Below are positions 43,398 to 53,963 of a stretch of 64,000 nucleotides of DNA, in pieces (positions within the stretch are counted from its first letter, which is position 1; every line of letters begins with the position of its first letter). The stretch lies in assembly GCA_049423145.1 (NCBI GenBank), contig JBMSQF010000001.1, positions 1 through 64,000 of the forward strand, written 5' to 3'. The translations under genes were made by a program, and so were the position numbers. The notes beneath the pieces were generated by a model. That model was not told the origin of the DNA. It ran no database searches and saw only the letters and a list, made by a program, of their open reading frames with translations. Source of the stretch: RFTU01 sp049423145. Its GTDB lineage: Bacteria; Pseudomonadota; Gammaproteobacteria; Burkholderiales; Burkholderiaceae_C.

Positions 43398-44246
43398 CTA
43401 GCCGAATCGCCGCTGAATCGCCGCCAGCAGACCCATCAACTGCTGCTGCAGCACCATGAAGTGCGGCAGTTTGGCGCCCGTGGATCCGTCCATGTAGATC
43501 CGCTTGTTGATCTCCAACTGAAGGCTGTGGCGTTCACGGGACGGGTCGGCGTAGGCCCGCACCAGTTCCACACCCTTGAAGGGGTCGTTGATCTTCACCT
43601 CGTAGCCCAAAGCGCGGAGGTGTTCGAACACAAATCCAGTGACCTCGGCCGAGCAGGTGGTGCCATCTCGATCGCCCAGGACGAAGTCGGCGCGCGGGAT
43701 GCCGGGGCCGCCTTCACCCATCACCCCGGACACGGCATTCATCGAATGGCAGTTCAGGTGCACCACCCGGCCGAAGCGTCCGTGTGCCTCATTCAGCAGC
43801 CGCTGCAGCGTCTGGTGGTAAGGCCGGTGGCAGCGCTCGATGCGCGCAGCCACCTCCTCGACACGGAGCCGCCGCGCGTAGATCGGCCGCCCATCGTCCA
43901 GGGTACGCCATACCAGGGACTTGCCCAAAGCCGCCTTGCCGCTGGGCTGATGCTCATGCGGCCAAGGGCCGTCGATGAGTTCAAGGTCCACATCGCCCGC
44001 GTGGCGGTTCACGTCCAGATAGGTGCGCGGAAACTGCGCCGCCAGCAGCGGGATGCCGAGATCGGCCGCCGGCCGGTACAGCTCATCGATGTACCGGTCT
44101 TCCCCATCGCGCAGGTCTTCGTGGGGCAAGGCCGCCCCGAAATCGGCCGGCATCGCATAGCCGGAATGAGGCGAGTCCAGCACCACCACGGATTGCGGCT
44201 GTTGTGGGCCGTGGACGATCAGGACATCGGTGTGAGCAGCGGTCAT
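43398..44246 (-). CDS. N-formylglutamate amidohydrolase family protein (HutG-like)
   Basis: 282 aa. VLDSPHSGYAMPADFG, DRYIDELYRPAADLG, YLDVNRHAGDVDLEL, VVHLNCHSMNAVSG and LQLEINKRIYMD cover the family's metal and substrate positions. It hydrolyses N-formylglutamate at the end of a histidine-degradation branch, or a related amide. No other hut genes are nearby. It is divergent from the ABC transporter and convergent with fahA (5-bp spacer). ATG 44246 chosen; the longer frame is unsupported. Confidence 0.85.
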   Translation of the reverse strand: MTAAHTDVLIVHGPQQPQSVVVLDSPHSGYAMPADFGAALPHEDLRDGEDRYIDELYRPAADLGIPLLAAQFPRTYLDVNRHAGDVDLELIDGPWPHEHQPSGKAALGKSLVWRTLDDGRPIYARRLRVEEVAARIERCHRPYHQTLQRLLNEAHGRFGRVVHLNCHSMNAVSGVMGEGGPGIPRADFVLGDRDGTTCSAEVTGFVFEHLRALGYEVKINDPFKGVELVRAYADPSRERHSLQLEINKRIYMDGSTGAKLPHFMVLQQQLMGLLAAIQRRFG

Positions 44247-44397
44247 GGGCCAAGTATCGCGCCGGTGCCGGCACCCCCGGGCGGCCCCCGATGGGCAGCG
44301 CCGGTCAAGTCGGTACGATCCGCGGCGTTTGCCGCCCTCGAACATCCGGCTGCAGCACGGCTTGCCCGCCGACCGCAACCCCACCAGGAGCCCCACC

Positions 44398-46188
44398 ATG
44401 AACGAAAGCGACCTGCGCGCCCTTATTGAGCAAGTCCGCCACGGCACGCTGCCGCGCCGCGCCTTCATCCAGCGTTTGGTGGGCCTGGGCCTGACCGCGC
44501 CCATGGCCTCCATGCTGCTGATGCACGAAGGCGTCGCGCAGACGCCCACACCGCTTCCCTACAAGCCCACCAAGCGGGGCGGCGGCGGTACCCTGCGGCT
44601 CATGTACTGGCAGGCGCCTGTGCACCTGAACCCCCACTACGCCGGCGGCACCAAGGACCAGGACTCTTGCCGCATTTTCTATGAACCCTTGGGCGGCTGG
44701 GATGCCGACGGCAATCTCGTGCCTGTTTTGGCGACGGAGGTTCCCACCCGAGCCAATGGGGGCCTGTCGGCCGATGGCCGCACCGTGACCTGGAAGCTCA
44801 AGCGGGGCGTGAAGTGGCACGACGGCCGGGACTTCACCGCCGACGATGTGGTGTTCACCTGGCAATACGCGGGTGATCCGGCATCGGCCATGCTGACGGT
44901 CAACGTCTATCGCGACATCAAGGTCAGCAAGATCGACGCCCACACCGTCCGGGTGGAGTTCGCGCGGCCGACACCCTTTTGGGCCGAGCCTTTCGTCGGC
45001 ACCTGGGGGCTCATCCTGCCCAAGCATGTGTTTGAGCCCTTCAGCGGGGCCAAATCGCGCGAGAACCCGGCCAACCTCAAGGCCGTGGGCACCGGCCCCT
45101 ACCGGCTCCTGGACTTCAAGCCCGGCGACATGCTGCGTGCCGAAGCCAACCCCAACTACCACGTGCCCAACCAGCCCTTTTTCGATGCGCTGGAGCTCAA
45201 GGGTGGCGGTGATGCCACCAGCGCGGCGCGTTCGGTGCTGCAGACGGCCGAGTTCGACCTGGCCTGGAACCTCTCGGTGGAGGATGTGATCCTGCGGCAG
45301 CTGGAGAGCGCCGGCAAGGGCAAGGTCCATTTCTATGAGGGCAGCGACCTGGAGTACGTCACCCTCAACCCCACCGACCCTTGGAAGGAAGTCGAAGGGG
45401 AGCGAGCCAGTGCCAAGAGCCGCCATCCGGCCTTCAGCGACCGCGCGGTGCGGGAAGCCATGAGCCTGCTGATCGATCGCAAGAGCATCGCCGAGGCCAT
45501 CTATGGGCGGGGCGCGGTGGCCACGGCCAACTTCCTCAACAACCCACCGCGATTCCGCAGCCCCAACACCAAGTTCGAGTTCAGCATCGAAAAGGCCAAC
45601 CAGATCCTGGAAGCTGCGGGCTGGCGACGTGGCAGCGACGGCATCCGCGCCAAGGGCGGCACCAAGCTCAAATTCGTTTTTCAGACCTCGGTGAGCGGCC
45701 CACGCCAGAAGTGCCAGGCCATCATCAAGGACGCTTGCGGCAAGGCCGGCATCGATCTGGAACTCAAGAGCGTGGTGGCCTCGGTGTACTTCGGTGGCGA
45801 CTTCGCCAACCCCGACACCTACCAGAAGTTCTGGGCCGACATGCAGATGTACACCACCACCATGACGCAGCCCGACCCGCAGAGCTTCATGGAACAGTTC
45901 ACCTCGTGGGAACTGTCGCAGAAGGAAAACAAATGGGCGCGGCGCAACCTCAGCCGGTGGCAGAACGCGGACTACGATGCGGCGCACAAGGCCGCGCAGG
46001 TGGAGCTTGATGCGGTCAAGCGTGCGGCCCTGTTCATCCGGATGAATGATCTGGTGACCGGTGATCTGCACGTGGTGCCGCTGTTCGCACGGCCGCGGCC
46101 TTACGGTGTCAATGCACGGCTGCGCCCGGTGCTGTCCGCATGGGACAACACCACCTGGGCCCTGGGCTACTGGACGCGCGAGGGCTGA
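44398..46188 (+). CDS. ABC transporter substrate-binding protein, oligopeptide/dipeptide family
   Basis: 596 aa SBP family 5. N-terminal Tat-like signal: LPRRAFIQRLVGLGLTAPMAS with the twin arginine at residues 20-21. TLRLMYWQAPVHLNPHYAGG begins the mature domain; the DVVFTW, AVGTGPYRL and FSDRAVREAMSLLIDR blocks are typical. AGGAG precedes the ATG. First gene of the five-gene transporter operon. Ligand is likely a peptide or a related amine compound. Confidence 0.93.
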   Translation: MNESDLRALIEQVRHGTLPRRAFIQRLVGLGLTAPMASMLLMHEGVAQTPTPLPYKPTKRGGGGTLRLMYWQAPVHLNPHYAGGTKDQDSCRIFYEPLGGWDADGNLVPVLATEVPTRANGGLSADGRTVTWKLKRGVKWHDGRDFTADDVVFTWQYAGDPASAMLTVNVYRDIKVSKIDAHTVRVEFARPTPFWAEPFVGTWGLILPKHVFEPFSGAKSRENPANLKAVGTGPYRLLDFKPGDMLRAEANPNYHVPNQPFFDALELKGGGDATSAARSVLQTAEFDLAWNLSVEDVILRQLESAGKGKVHFYEGSDLEYVTLNPTDPWKEVEGERASAKSRHPAFSDRAVREAMSLLIDRKSIAEAIYGRGAVATANFLNNPPRFRSPNTKFEFSIEKANQILEAAGWRRGSDGIRAKGGTKLKFVFQTSVSGPRQKCQAIIKDACGKAGIDLELKSVVASVYFGGDFANPDTYQKFWADMQMYTTTMTQPDPQSFMEQFTSWELSQKENKWARRNLSRWQNADYDAAHKAAQVELDAVKRAALFIRMNDLVTGDLHVVPLFARPRPYGVNARLRPVLSAWDNTTWALGYWTREG

Positions 46189-46241
46189 TGCGCCCTGCCT
46201 GTCCCTCGCGCCCTGCTGCCTCCCGTTTCGGGTAGGGCGGC

Positions 46242-47201
46242 ATGGGCCGCTTCATCCTGCGCCGACTGCTGATCGCCCTGCCCAGCCTGCTGGGCATCAG
46301 TGCCGTGCTGTTCACGGTATTGGCACTGGCCCCGGGCGACCCTTTCGAGGAGTTGGCCACCAACCCCAATGTGCCCCCGGAGGTGCGCATGGCCTTGCGC
46401 GTCCAGTTCGGGCTGGACGACCCCGTATGGGAGCGCTACCTGCGTTGGCTGGCCAGTATGTTGCGCGGTGACTGGGGCTTCTCGTTTGTCAGCCGCATCA
46501 ATGTGGATGAACTGATCCTGCAGCGCTTGCCCACGACCATCGTGGTGATCGGTCTGTCGCAGGTGCTGGCCATTCTGGTGGCCATCCCGGTGGGCGTCTT
46601 GGCGGCGGTGAAGCCTTATTCCTGGTTTGACCGCATCGCCAGCACCGTGGCCTTCGTGGGCTTTTCGCTGCCCACCTTCTTCACCGGCGTGCTGTTCATC
46701 CTGCTGTTCTCCATCACGCTGGGTTGGCTGCCTTTTGTCTATCGAACGGACATCTCGTCCACGGGATGGCAGTTCCTGTGGGACCACTTCAAGCAGAGCA
46801 TCATGCCCATCACCGTGCTCGGCTTGTACCAGGCGGCCAGCATGATGCGCTATGTGCGCAGCGCCGTGCTGGATGTCATTCGCCTGGACTACGTCACCAC
46901 GGCGCGCAGCAAGGGCTTGTCGGAGCGCGCCGTCGTGCTCAAGCACGTGGTGCGCAACGCCATGATCCCGGTGGTGACCCTGGTGGCCCTGCAGATGCCC
47001 ACCGTGTTCGGCGGGGCCATCGTGACCGAACAGATCTTCCGGATCCCCGGCATCGGCAGCCTGCTCATCGATGCGATCCTGCGCAACGACACGCCGGTCA
47101 TCATGGCCGTCACCTTTGTCTTCAGTGGACTGGTGATCCTCTTCAATCTTGTGGCTGACGTGCTCTATGGCTGGCTTGACCCCCGAATCAGCTACCGCTG
47201 A
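46242..47201 (+). CDS. ABC transporter permease (DppB/OppB type)
   Basis: 319 aa, six membrane segments. MGRFILRRLLIALPSLLGISAVLF is the usual first helix. The EAA loop appears as YVTTARSKGLSERAVVLKHVVRNAMIP. Pairs with the second permease, whose start overlaps its end by 35 bp. Confidence 0.95.
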   Translation: MGRFILRRLLIALPSLLGISAVLFTVLALAPGDPFEELATNPNVPPEVRMALRVQFGLDDPVWERYLRWLASMLRGDWGFSFVSRINVDELILQRLPTTIVVIGLSQVLAILVAIPVGVLAAVKPYSWFDRIASTVAFVGFSLPTFFTGVLFILLFSITLGWLPFVYRTDISSTGWQFLWDHFKQSIMPITVLGLYQAASMMRYVRSAVLDVIRLDYVTTARSKGLSERAVVLKHVVRNAMIPVVTLVALQMPTVFGGAIVTEQIFRIPGIGSLLIDAILRNDTPVIMAVTFVFSGLVILFNLVADVLYGWLDPRISYR

Positions 47202-48108
47202 AGCCGCGGGCGCGCTGGGCAAGCCCTCGGCCAGTGTGTCGCCCTGGCAGGAGTCCTGGCGCCGCTTCAAGCGCCATCGCTTGGCCTACTGGAGCCTGTG
47301 GCTCTTGGGCTTGATGGTGATCGCCGTGTTGCTCGGCCCGTTCGTGTGGAAGCTGGGCATCAACGATGTGGACCTGCTGGCCAGCCTGTCCAAGCCCAGC
47401 CTGAAGCATCCGCTGGGCACCGACGACTTGGGTCGGGATCTCCTGGCGCGTTTGCTGTATGGCGGGCGCATCAGCCTGGCGGTGGGGCTGGCGGCCATGC
47501 TCACGGCGGTACTGGTGGGCGTCTTCATTGGCGCCCTGGCCGGCATCTCGCGCGGTTGGGTGGACGCCGCGCTGATGTGGCTCACCGACCTCTTCCTGAG
47601 CCTGCCGCAGTTGCCCGTACTCCTGCTGCTCATCTTCCTGTTTCGCGAGCCCCTGAAACAGACCTTTGGCCTGGAGTTGGGCATCTTCATCCTCATCGTG
47701 GCCGTCATCGGCGGGTTTCGCTGGATGCCGGTGGCGCGTCTCGTGCGAGCGCAGTTTTTCAGCCTGCGAGAAAAGGAATTCGTGGAGGCTGCGCGTGCCC
47801 TGGGTGCGTCCACGCCGCGCCAGGTGACGCGTCACATCCTGCCCAACAGCCTAGGCCCCGTGATCGTGGCGGCCACCATCGATGTGGCCGCAGCCATCAT
47901 CGCGGAGAGCACCCTGTCCTTCCTCGGCCTGGGCTTTCCACCCGACATCCCCACCTGGGGCCGCATCCTCTACGACGGGCGTGATTACCTGGACATCGCC
48001 ATGCACTGGGCCCTGTTCCCGGGCATCGCCATCTTCATCACGGTACTGACCATCAACTTCATCGGCGATGGCCTGCGTGATGCGCTGGACCCCCGCCGTG
48101 TGCTCTGA
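47167..48108 (+). CDS. ABC transporter permease (DppC/OppC type)
   Basis: 313 aa. N-terminal HRLAYWSLWLLGLMVIAVLLGPF, family block HPLGTDDLGRDLLARLLYGGRISL, and EAA loop FVEAARALGASTPRQVTRHILPNSLGPV. The ATG at 47167 is within the end of the first permease gene. Forms the membrane channel with DppB-like partner. Confidence 0.95.
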   Translation: MAGLTPESATAEAAGALGKPSASVSPWQESWRRFKRHRLAYWSLWLLGLMVIAVLLGPFVWKLGINDVDLLASLSKPSLKHPLGTDDLGRDLLARLLYGGRISLAVGLAAMLTAVLVGVFIGALAGISRGWVDAALMWLTDLFLSLPQLPVLLLLIFLFREPLKQTFGLELGIFILIVAVIGGFRWMPVARLVRAQFFSLREKEFVEAARALGASTPRQVTRHILPNSLGPVIVAATIDVAAAIIAESTLSFLGLGFPPDIPTWGRILYDGRDYLDIAMHWALFPGIAIFITVLTINFIGDGLRDALDPRRVL

Positions 48109-48114
48109 GGCCCC

Positions 48115-49109
48115 ATGACCGCGCCGCTGCTCGAGATCCAGGGACTGAAGACCCACTTCGCCACCGACGATGGCTGGCTGCATGCCGTGGACGGGGTGGA
48201 CCTCGCGCTGCATGCGGGTGAGACGGTTTGTGTGGTGGGTGAATCGGGCTGTGGCAAGAGCGTCACCGCCCGCACGGTGATGAAGCTCATCGACATGCCG
48301 CCAGGGCGCATCGTGGCCGGCCGCATCCTGTGGAAGGGCCGCGACCTCGTGCCCTTGGCCCCCCGCGAGATGCAGGCCATTCGGGCCCGCGAAATCGCGA
48401 TGATCTTCCAGGAGCCCATGACCAGCCTGAACCCCGTGTTCACGGTGGGGGACCAGATCGGCGAGAGCCTGCGCCTGCATGAGGGGCTGAGCCGGCGGGA
48501 GGCGCGTGATCGGGCCATCGAACTGTTGCGCTTGGTGCGCATTCCTACGCCGGACAAGCGGGTGCGCGACTACCCGCACCAGTTCTCGGGCGGTATGCGC
48601 CAGCGCGTGATGATTGCCATGGCCCTGGCCTGCAAGCCGCAGTTGCTGATCGCCGACGAGCCGACCACGGCGCTGGACGTGACCATTCAGGCGCAGATTC
48701 TGGAACTGCTGGCCGAGCTCAAGGCCGAAATGGGCATGGCCATCCTGCTCATCACCCATGCGATGGGCGTGGTGGCCGAAGTGGCGCAGCGGGTGGTGGT
48801 GATGTATGCCGGACAGGTGGTGGAAGAGGCGCCCGTGGCTGAACTCTTTGCGCGCCCCCGCCATCCCTACACCCGGGGGCTCATCCGCTCGATTCCTCGC
48901 TTGGGCGCATCGACGGTGCAGAAGACCAGGCTCGAGGCCATCCCAGGGACCGTGCCCAAGTTGATCGAGCCGGGCCCGGGTTGCCGTTTCGCCTCTCGCT
49001 GCCGCCACGCGCAGGCCGCCTGCCTTTCGGCCACGCCGGTGCTGCGGGAAGCGACCCCGGGCCACCGGGTGGCCTGTGCGCTGGATGCGGTGGTGATGGA
49101 GCCCACTGC

Positions 49110-49113
<4 letters not shown>
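48115..49113 (+). CDS. ABC transporter ATP-binding protein (DppD/OppD type)
   Basis: 332 aa. Walker A GESGCGKSVT, Q-loop IFQEPMTSLNPVFTVG, signature FSGGMRQRV, Walker B LLIADEPTTALD, and the C-terminal peptide-transporter cysteine region (CRFASRCRHAQAAC). Powers uptake with the DppF-like subunit. Stop overlaps the next start by 4 bp. Confidence 0.95.
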
Positions 49114-50111
<998 letters not shown>

Positions 50112-50136
50112 GGTAGGGGTCTTTGGGGGAAGGGTT

Positions 50137-50212
50137 TGGCGCGGCTGGCGGGGATCGAACCCACGACCCTTGGCTTCGGAGGCCAATACTCTATCCACTG
50201 AGCTACAGCCGC
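50137..50212 (-). tRNA. tRNA-Arg (anticodon CCG)
   Basis: 76 nt including an encoded CCA. The acceptor arms GCGGCTG/CAGCCGC pair fully. D stem GCTC, anticodon stem TTGGC/GCCAA with loop CTCCGAA giving anticodon CCG (reads CGG codons), and T loop TTCGATC are all present. A -10-like TAGAAT lies upstream on its strand at 50234-50229. Not used as an integration site here: no integrase is adjacent. Confidence 0.97.
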
Positions 50213-50275
50213 ATTCAAGGACCGAACGATTCTACCGCGGGCGTTCCTGCAGACACCCCATGCACCAGCCGCAAG

Positions 50276-50304
50276 GCCGACGCAAGGTGCGCGGCTTCTA
50301 TAAT
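50276..50304 (+). promoter_or_regulatory. Predicted promoter of the cytochrome c5 gene
   Basis: A perfect TATAAT at 50299-50304, preceded by a weak -35 near 50276-50281, about 90 bases upstream of the cytochrome start. The -10 is the clearest consensus hexamer in this spacer. Confidence 0.5.
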
Positions 50305-50393
50305 CAAAGGCTTTGCATGACCGGCCTTGGGGCTCTTACCCCAGCCCCTCTGCCCGCATCACCCCCAAAGTTCCACCGAAGTTGAGGACCGCG

Positions 50394-50939
50394 ATGAGCC
50401 ACCACGACCACCACGATCACGCTGCCGACGGCCACGACATGCCGCACGAAGGCCCGATCAAGACGCCCAAGCAGCTGATGGCTGCGGTGGTGGCTTCCTT
50501 TGTCGTTCCCATCATCGCCATCATCCTCCTGGTGAACTATGTGGCCACTCAGCCCAAGGATGGCGCCGGCACCGCGGTGTTGGATGCGCAGGCGGTGGCC
50601 GCGCGCATCGCACCAGTGGGCAAGGTTGAAGTGCGCGATGCCAGCAACCCGGCCACGCTGAAGACGGGTGAGCAGGTGTACGCTGCGCAGTGCGCGGCTT
50701 GTCACACTTCGGGCGCGGCGGGCGCGCCCAAGTTGGGTGATGCCGCTGCTTGGAGCAAGCGCATCAAGGAAGGGTACGAATACCTGTGGGAGTCGGCCCT
50801 CAAGGGCAAGGGTGCGATGGGCGCGCAGGGCGGCGGTGACTACAGCGACTTCGAAATCGGTCGGGCGGTGGTCTACATGGCCAACCAGTCCGGCGCCAAG
50901 TTTGCAGAACCCAAGGCACCGGAGGCGGCTGCCAAGTAA
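50394..50939 (+). CDS. Membrane-anchored cytochrome c5 family protein
   Basis: 181 aa. A His/Asp-rich cytoplasmic start (SHHDHHDHAADGHD), one membrane helix (about residues 28-50), and a periplasmic cytochrome domain with heme-binding CAACH at residues 100-104 and a probable Met ligand in KGKGAMGAQ. Likely electron carrier to a terminal oxidase. Stands alone behind its own promoter and before a hairpin terminator. Confidence 0.9.
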   Translation: MSHHDHHDHAADGHDMPHEGPIKTPKQLMAAVVASFVVPIIAIILLVNYVATQPKDGAGTAVLDAQAVAARIAPVGKVEVRDASNPATLKTGEQVYAAQCAACHTSGAAGAPKLGDAAAWSKRIKEGYEYLWESALKGKGAMGAQGGGDYSDFEIGRAVVYMANQSGAKFAEPKAPEAAAK

Positions 50940-51001
50940 GCGCTCGGCACACCCGCCTCGATGCCGATCGAGCGCCCCGGTGGGCGCTGATCGTCCCCAC
51001 C

Positions 51002-51024
51002 AACGGCCGCTCTCGCGGCCGTTT
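51002..51024. terminator. Hairpin terminator between cytochrome c5 and the convergent gene
   Basis: AACGGCCGC-TCTC-GCGGCCGTT, perfect 9-bp stem with a 4-base loop, followed by only a short T-run. It sits between two convergent genes and can act in both directions. A second, weaker hairpin around 50967-50993 precedes it. Confidence 0.6.
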
Positions 51025-51575
51025 CAGTTGCGGCCCGGCCGCAAGACGAACCCCCACCGGCGCGGCAGGTCCGCCGCTTGGACGGACACCGGTTCGCCCA
51101 CGCTTCTGCCGGGGCTCAGTACCCAATCCCCGGCCTCCAGCGCCTGCGCTGCAGCCGCCACATCCAGGCTGTGCACCAGGCCGGGGCCGATGTCGGTGGT
51201 GAGGAACAGCCGCCCCTGCTCATCCAGCCAGGCGCCCTGCACCAGCGCGGGATGGCCCGTGTGGCTGTACACCGGGTGGCCTGGGGTGTCCATCACGCGC
51301 CATACCCAGGGGGTGACCTCCAGGGTGACATACACGCGCTGAGGCCCGTTCTGAAAGAACCACGCCCCTTGCGCATCGCACTCATAGTTGCGGTGGATGA
51401 AGTCGCGCAACTTCTCGTGCTCGATTCGGCTGCCCTTGACCAGCGGAAACGGCCCCGCCGCCTGGGTGCGCTCGTCACGCATCCACCACTGCCCGCGCGC
51501 ATCCAGGCCCAGCCAGTCGTAGCAGGCCGGCACATTGGGCCACTTTCTGAGCGCAGCTTTGACGAGGTCGTCCAT
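51024..51575 (-). CDS. Conserved DUF2946-type or similar protein of unknown function
   Basis: 183 aa soluble protein. MDDLVKAALRKWPNVPACYDWLGLDARGQWWMRD and FFQNGPQRVYVTLEVTPWVWR look conserved in betaproteobacteria, but I cannot state the family number with confidence. No known catalytic motif. It may be the last gene of the leftward ilvE-to-YheT group, 33 bp after the YheT gene. ATG 51575; GTG 51581 is possible. Confidence 0.7.
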   Translation of the reverse strand: MDDLVKAALRKWPNVPACYDWLGLDARGQWWMRDERTQAAGPFPLVKGSRIEHEKLRDFIHRNYECDAQGAWFFQNGPQRVYVTLEVTPWVWRVMDTPGHPVYSHTGHPALVQGAWLDEQGRLFLTTDIGPGLVHSLDVAAAAQALEAGDWVLSPGRSVGEPVSVQAADLPRRWGFVLRPGRN

Positions 51576-51608
51576 GGGCACGAAATAGTTAAACGACGGC
51601 TCAATGAT

Positions 51609-52580
51609 TCAAGGGCTGAGCCAATCCGCCACCGCCTGTGGCATGGCCAGCACATGGCCTGGCGGGCCGCCGCTCGGGAAACCCACATGCCCGCCGTGCG
51701 CAGGTTGCCACAGTTCCACGAAAGGGCCGACCTCGCCCGGCCGCGGAAGTGAGCAGGCCGGGATGAAGGGATCGTTCAAGGCATTGAGTGCCAGTGCAGG
51801 AATGCGGATGCGGTGCAGATCCGGCTGGGCCGAGGCACGGGTCCAGTAGTCGTCGGTATCCTTGAAGCCGTGCAGAGGTCCGGTGAACACGTCGTCGAAT
51901 TCCCGCAGATTGCGAGCAGCCATGAGGCGGTCACGATCGAACAGACCGGGGTGCTGGGCCCACTTGGCCAGTGCGCGCGGCTTCATGGTGCGCAGAAACA
52001 TGCGCGTGTAGACCTGACGGTTCAAGCCCCGCCCAATCGCCTCTCCCGAGGCCATGAGGTCCAGTGGGGAGCACACACAGGACACGGCCGATGCCACCGA
52101 CGCGGCGGTTTCGCCCGCTTCCTCGGCCCAACGCATCAGGGCATTGCCCCCTAGGGAAATGCCCACCGCCCTCAAGGGCGCTGCGGCGCGCGCACGCATG
52201 CGCGCCAGGATCCATCCGATCTCTTCGAAATCGCCCGAGTGGTAGGCCCGTGGCGCGAGGTTTATTTCGCCTGAACACCCACGAAAGTGCGGCACCGCGT
52301 AATTCCAGCCGCGTTGACGGGCCACGTCGGCAAAGGCCAGTGCATAGGCGCTGCCGGAACTGCCTTCCAGACCGTGGAACAGAACAAGCCATGGCGCCTG
52401 CGTGGCCTCCATCCCATCGGCCCCAGCCCCTTGGATATCGACGTCGATGAAGTCCCCGTCGGGCGTGGTCCAGCGCTCGCGGCGGTACAGGGCCGCGCGA
52501 CCGCGATGACTCAAGAGCGCGGACCAGATGGTTTGGGCGTGGCCACCAGGCAGCCACACGGGTGCGCGGTAATGTCTCAA
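51609..52580 (-). CDS. Alpha/beta hydrolase, YheT family
   Basis: 323 aa. RHYRAPVWLPGGHAQTIW is the YheT N-terminal signature. Nucleophile elbow GISLGGNALMRW, Asp in ALNDPFIP and His in HGGHVGFP complete the triad. The family signature sits at residues 2-19 if translation starts at TTG 52580, which overlaps the preceding stop (TTGA). A longer ATG start at 52661 would add 27 residues inside the upstream gene. Probable esterase; substrate unknown. Confidence 0.85.
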   Translation of the reverse strand: MRHYRAPVWLPGGHAQTIWSALLSHRGRAALYRRERWTTPDGDFIDVDIQGAGADGMEATQAPWLVLFHGLEGSSGSAYALAFADVARQRGWNYAVPHFRGCSGEINLAPRAYHSGDFEEIGWILARMRARAAAPLRAVGISLGGNALMRWAEEAGETAASVASAVSCVCSPLDLMASGEAIGRGLNRQVYTRMFLRTMKPRALAKWAQHPGLFDRDRLMAARNLREFDDVFTGPLHGFKDTDDYWTRASAQPDLHRIRIPALALNALNDPFIPACSLPRPGEVGPFVELWQPAHGGHVGFPSGGPPGHVLAMPQAVADWLSP

Positions 52581-53026
52581 TGCAGAACCGAAGGCGCTTC
52601 CGTCACTTCCTGCAATTCCCGGGGAGAGCCCGGGCTGGCGTGATGGGCGACGAGACGCCATCCGTGGTCGGTCTTGATGTAGACATTGGTGGCGATCACC
52701 CAGGCCGTCTGCGGGCCCTCGTCGGTGCTGATGTCCACACGCTCCAGCACGTTGTGCACCGCACAGTGCCCGGTATTGACCGCCCGGATCTTTTCGGGAT
52801 GCACGGTGATGGGGCCGTTGGCGAAGATGGAATCGAACGTGGCCCGAATGGCCGCAGCCCCCACGATGCGCGGCCCACCGGGGTGGACGCAAACGATGTC
52901 CTCATCGTCGCCCCAGACGGCCATCAGGGCTTCGATGTCCCCGCGCTGAAGGGCCTCGTAGAACTGCGCCTCGATGTCCTGGGGCGTGGACATCAGCGAA
53001 GCGGTGCGGGGCTTGTTGGGCGTCAT
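52577..53026 (-). CDS. SnoaL-like/NTF2-like protein (YybH type)
   Basis: 149 aa. QDIEAQFYEALQRGDIEALMAVWGDDEDIVCVHPGGPRIVG and RVDISTDEGPQTAWVIATNVYIKTDHGWRLVAHHAS are typical of the family. Starts 4 bp after purU ends; an internal ATG at 52993 is also possible. Function not known; not paralogous in context to the similar fold at 13.4 kb. Confidence 0.85.
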   Translation of the reverse strand: MTPNKPRTASLMSTPQDIEAQFYEALQRGDIEALMAVWGDDEDIVCVHPGGPRIVGAAAIRATFDSIFANGPITVHPEKIRAVNTGHCAVHNVLERVDISTDEGPQTAWVIATNVYIKTDHGWRLVAHHASPGSPRELQEVTEAPSVLH

Positions 53027-53030
53027 GGCG

Positions 53031-53930
53031 TCAACGGAAGACCACGGTCTTGTGGCCATTCACCAGCACGCGGTGCTCCACATGCCAACGCACGGCACGG
53101 GCCAGGACCACGCACTCCACATCTCGCCCCACCGCCGTCAGATCTTCGGCTGAAAGCGAATGGTCCACGCGTTCTACATCCTGCTCGATGATGGGGCCCT
53201 CATCGAGGTCGGCTGTCACATAGTGGGCGGTGGCTCCAATGAGCTTCACCCCGCGGGCGTGCGCCTGGTAATAGGGCTTGGCGCCCTTGAAGCTCGGCAG
53301 GAAACTGTGGTGGATGTTGATGGCACGCCCCTTGAGGGCTAGGCAGAACTCGGGCGACAGGATCTGCATGTAACGCGCGAGCACGACGAGATCGATGCGC
53401 TCGCGCTCGATGAGCGCTTCGATGTGCCGCTCCTGTTCACGCTTGGCCGCGGCACTGCTGCCCGCAGCCAGTGGCAGGTGGTGGAAGGCAATGCCGTAGC
53501 TGGCGGCCAGGTCGGCGAAGTCGGGGTGATTGGACACGATGGCCGGAATGTCGACGGCCAACTGACCGCTTTTCCAGCGAAACAGCAAGTCGTTGAGACA
53601 GTGACCATGCTTGCTGACGAGCAAAAGCAAGCGTGAGCGCTCACCAACCGGGTGGAAGGCGGCCTCCATCTGAAACCGATCGCGCACGGGGCGGAACCGC
53701 TGTTTGAGCGTCTCCACCTGGGCCCAATCGGCCGGCGCTTCGAAGTGCACCCGCATGAAGAACAGGCCGGTGGCGTCCTCGCCGTGGACATCACCGAACT
53801 GTTGGGAATGGAGGATGTTGCAGCCAGCTTGGGTCAGCACGCCCGAGACCCCGTGCACGATGCCCTGGGTGTCCCGGCATGACAGGGTGAGGACGAATTC
53901 CCGGGGGCGAAGGGCCACGGATGCGGACAT
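53031..53930 (-). CDS. purU: Formyltetrahydrofolate deformylase
   Basis: 299 aa. ACT domain (residues about 10-85: VLTLSCRDTQGIVHGVSGVL) then a formyltransferase-like domain with INIHHSFLPSFKGAKPY and GATAHYVTADLDEGPII, containing the Asn, His and Asp catalytic residues. It releases formate from 10-formyl-THF and balances one-carbon pools. In an operon with ilvE and the zinc-finger gene. Confidence 0.94.
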   Translation of the reverse strand: MSASVALRPREFVLTLSCRDTQGIVHGVSGVLTQAGCNILHSQQFGDVHGEDATGLFFMRVHFEAPADWAQVETLKQRFRPVRDRFQMEAAFHPVGERSRLLLLVSKHGHCLNDLLFRWKSGQLAVDIPAIVSNHPDFADLAASYGIAFHHLPLAAGSSAAAKREQERHIEALIERERIDLVVLARYMQILSPEFCLALKGRAINIHHSFLPSFKGAKPYYQAHARGVKLIGATAHYVTADLDEGPIIEQDVERVDHSLSAEDLTAVGRDVECVVLARAVRWHVEHRVLVNGHKTVVFR

Positions 53931-53963
53931 CAAAGAATTGTAGAGACGCTCCGCGGATGCACT

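Noticed and set aside
50137..50212. tRNA-Arg as an integration site of a genomic island
   Set aside because: No integrase, direct repeat of the tRNA end or shift in gene content nearby.
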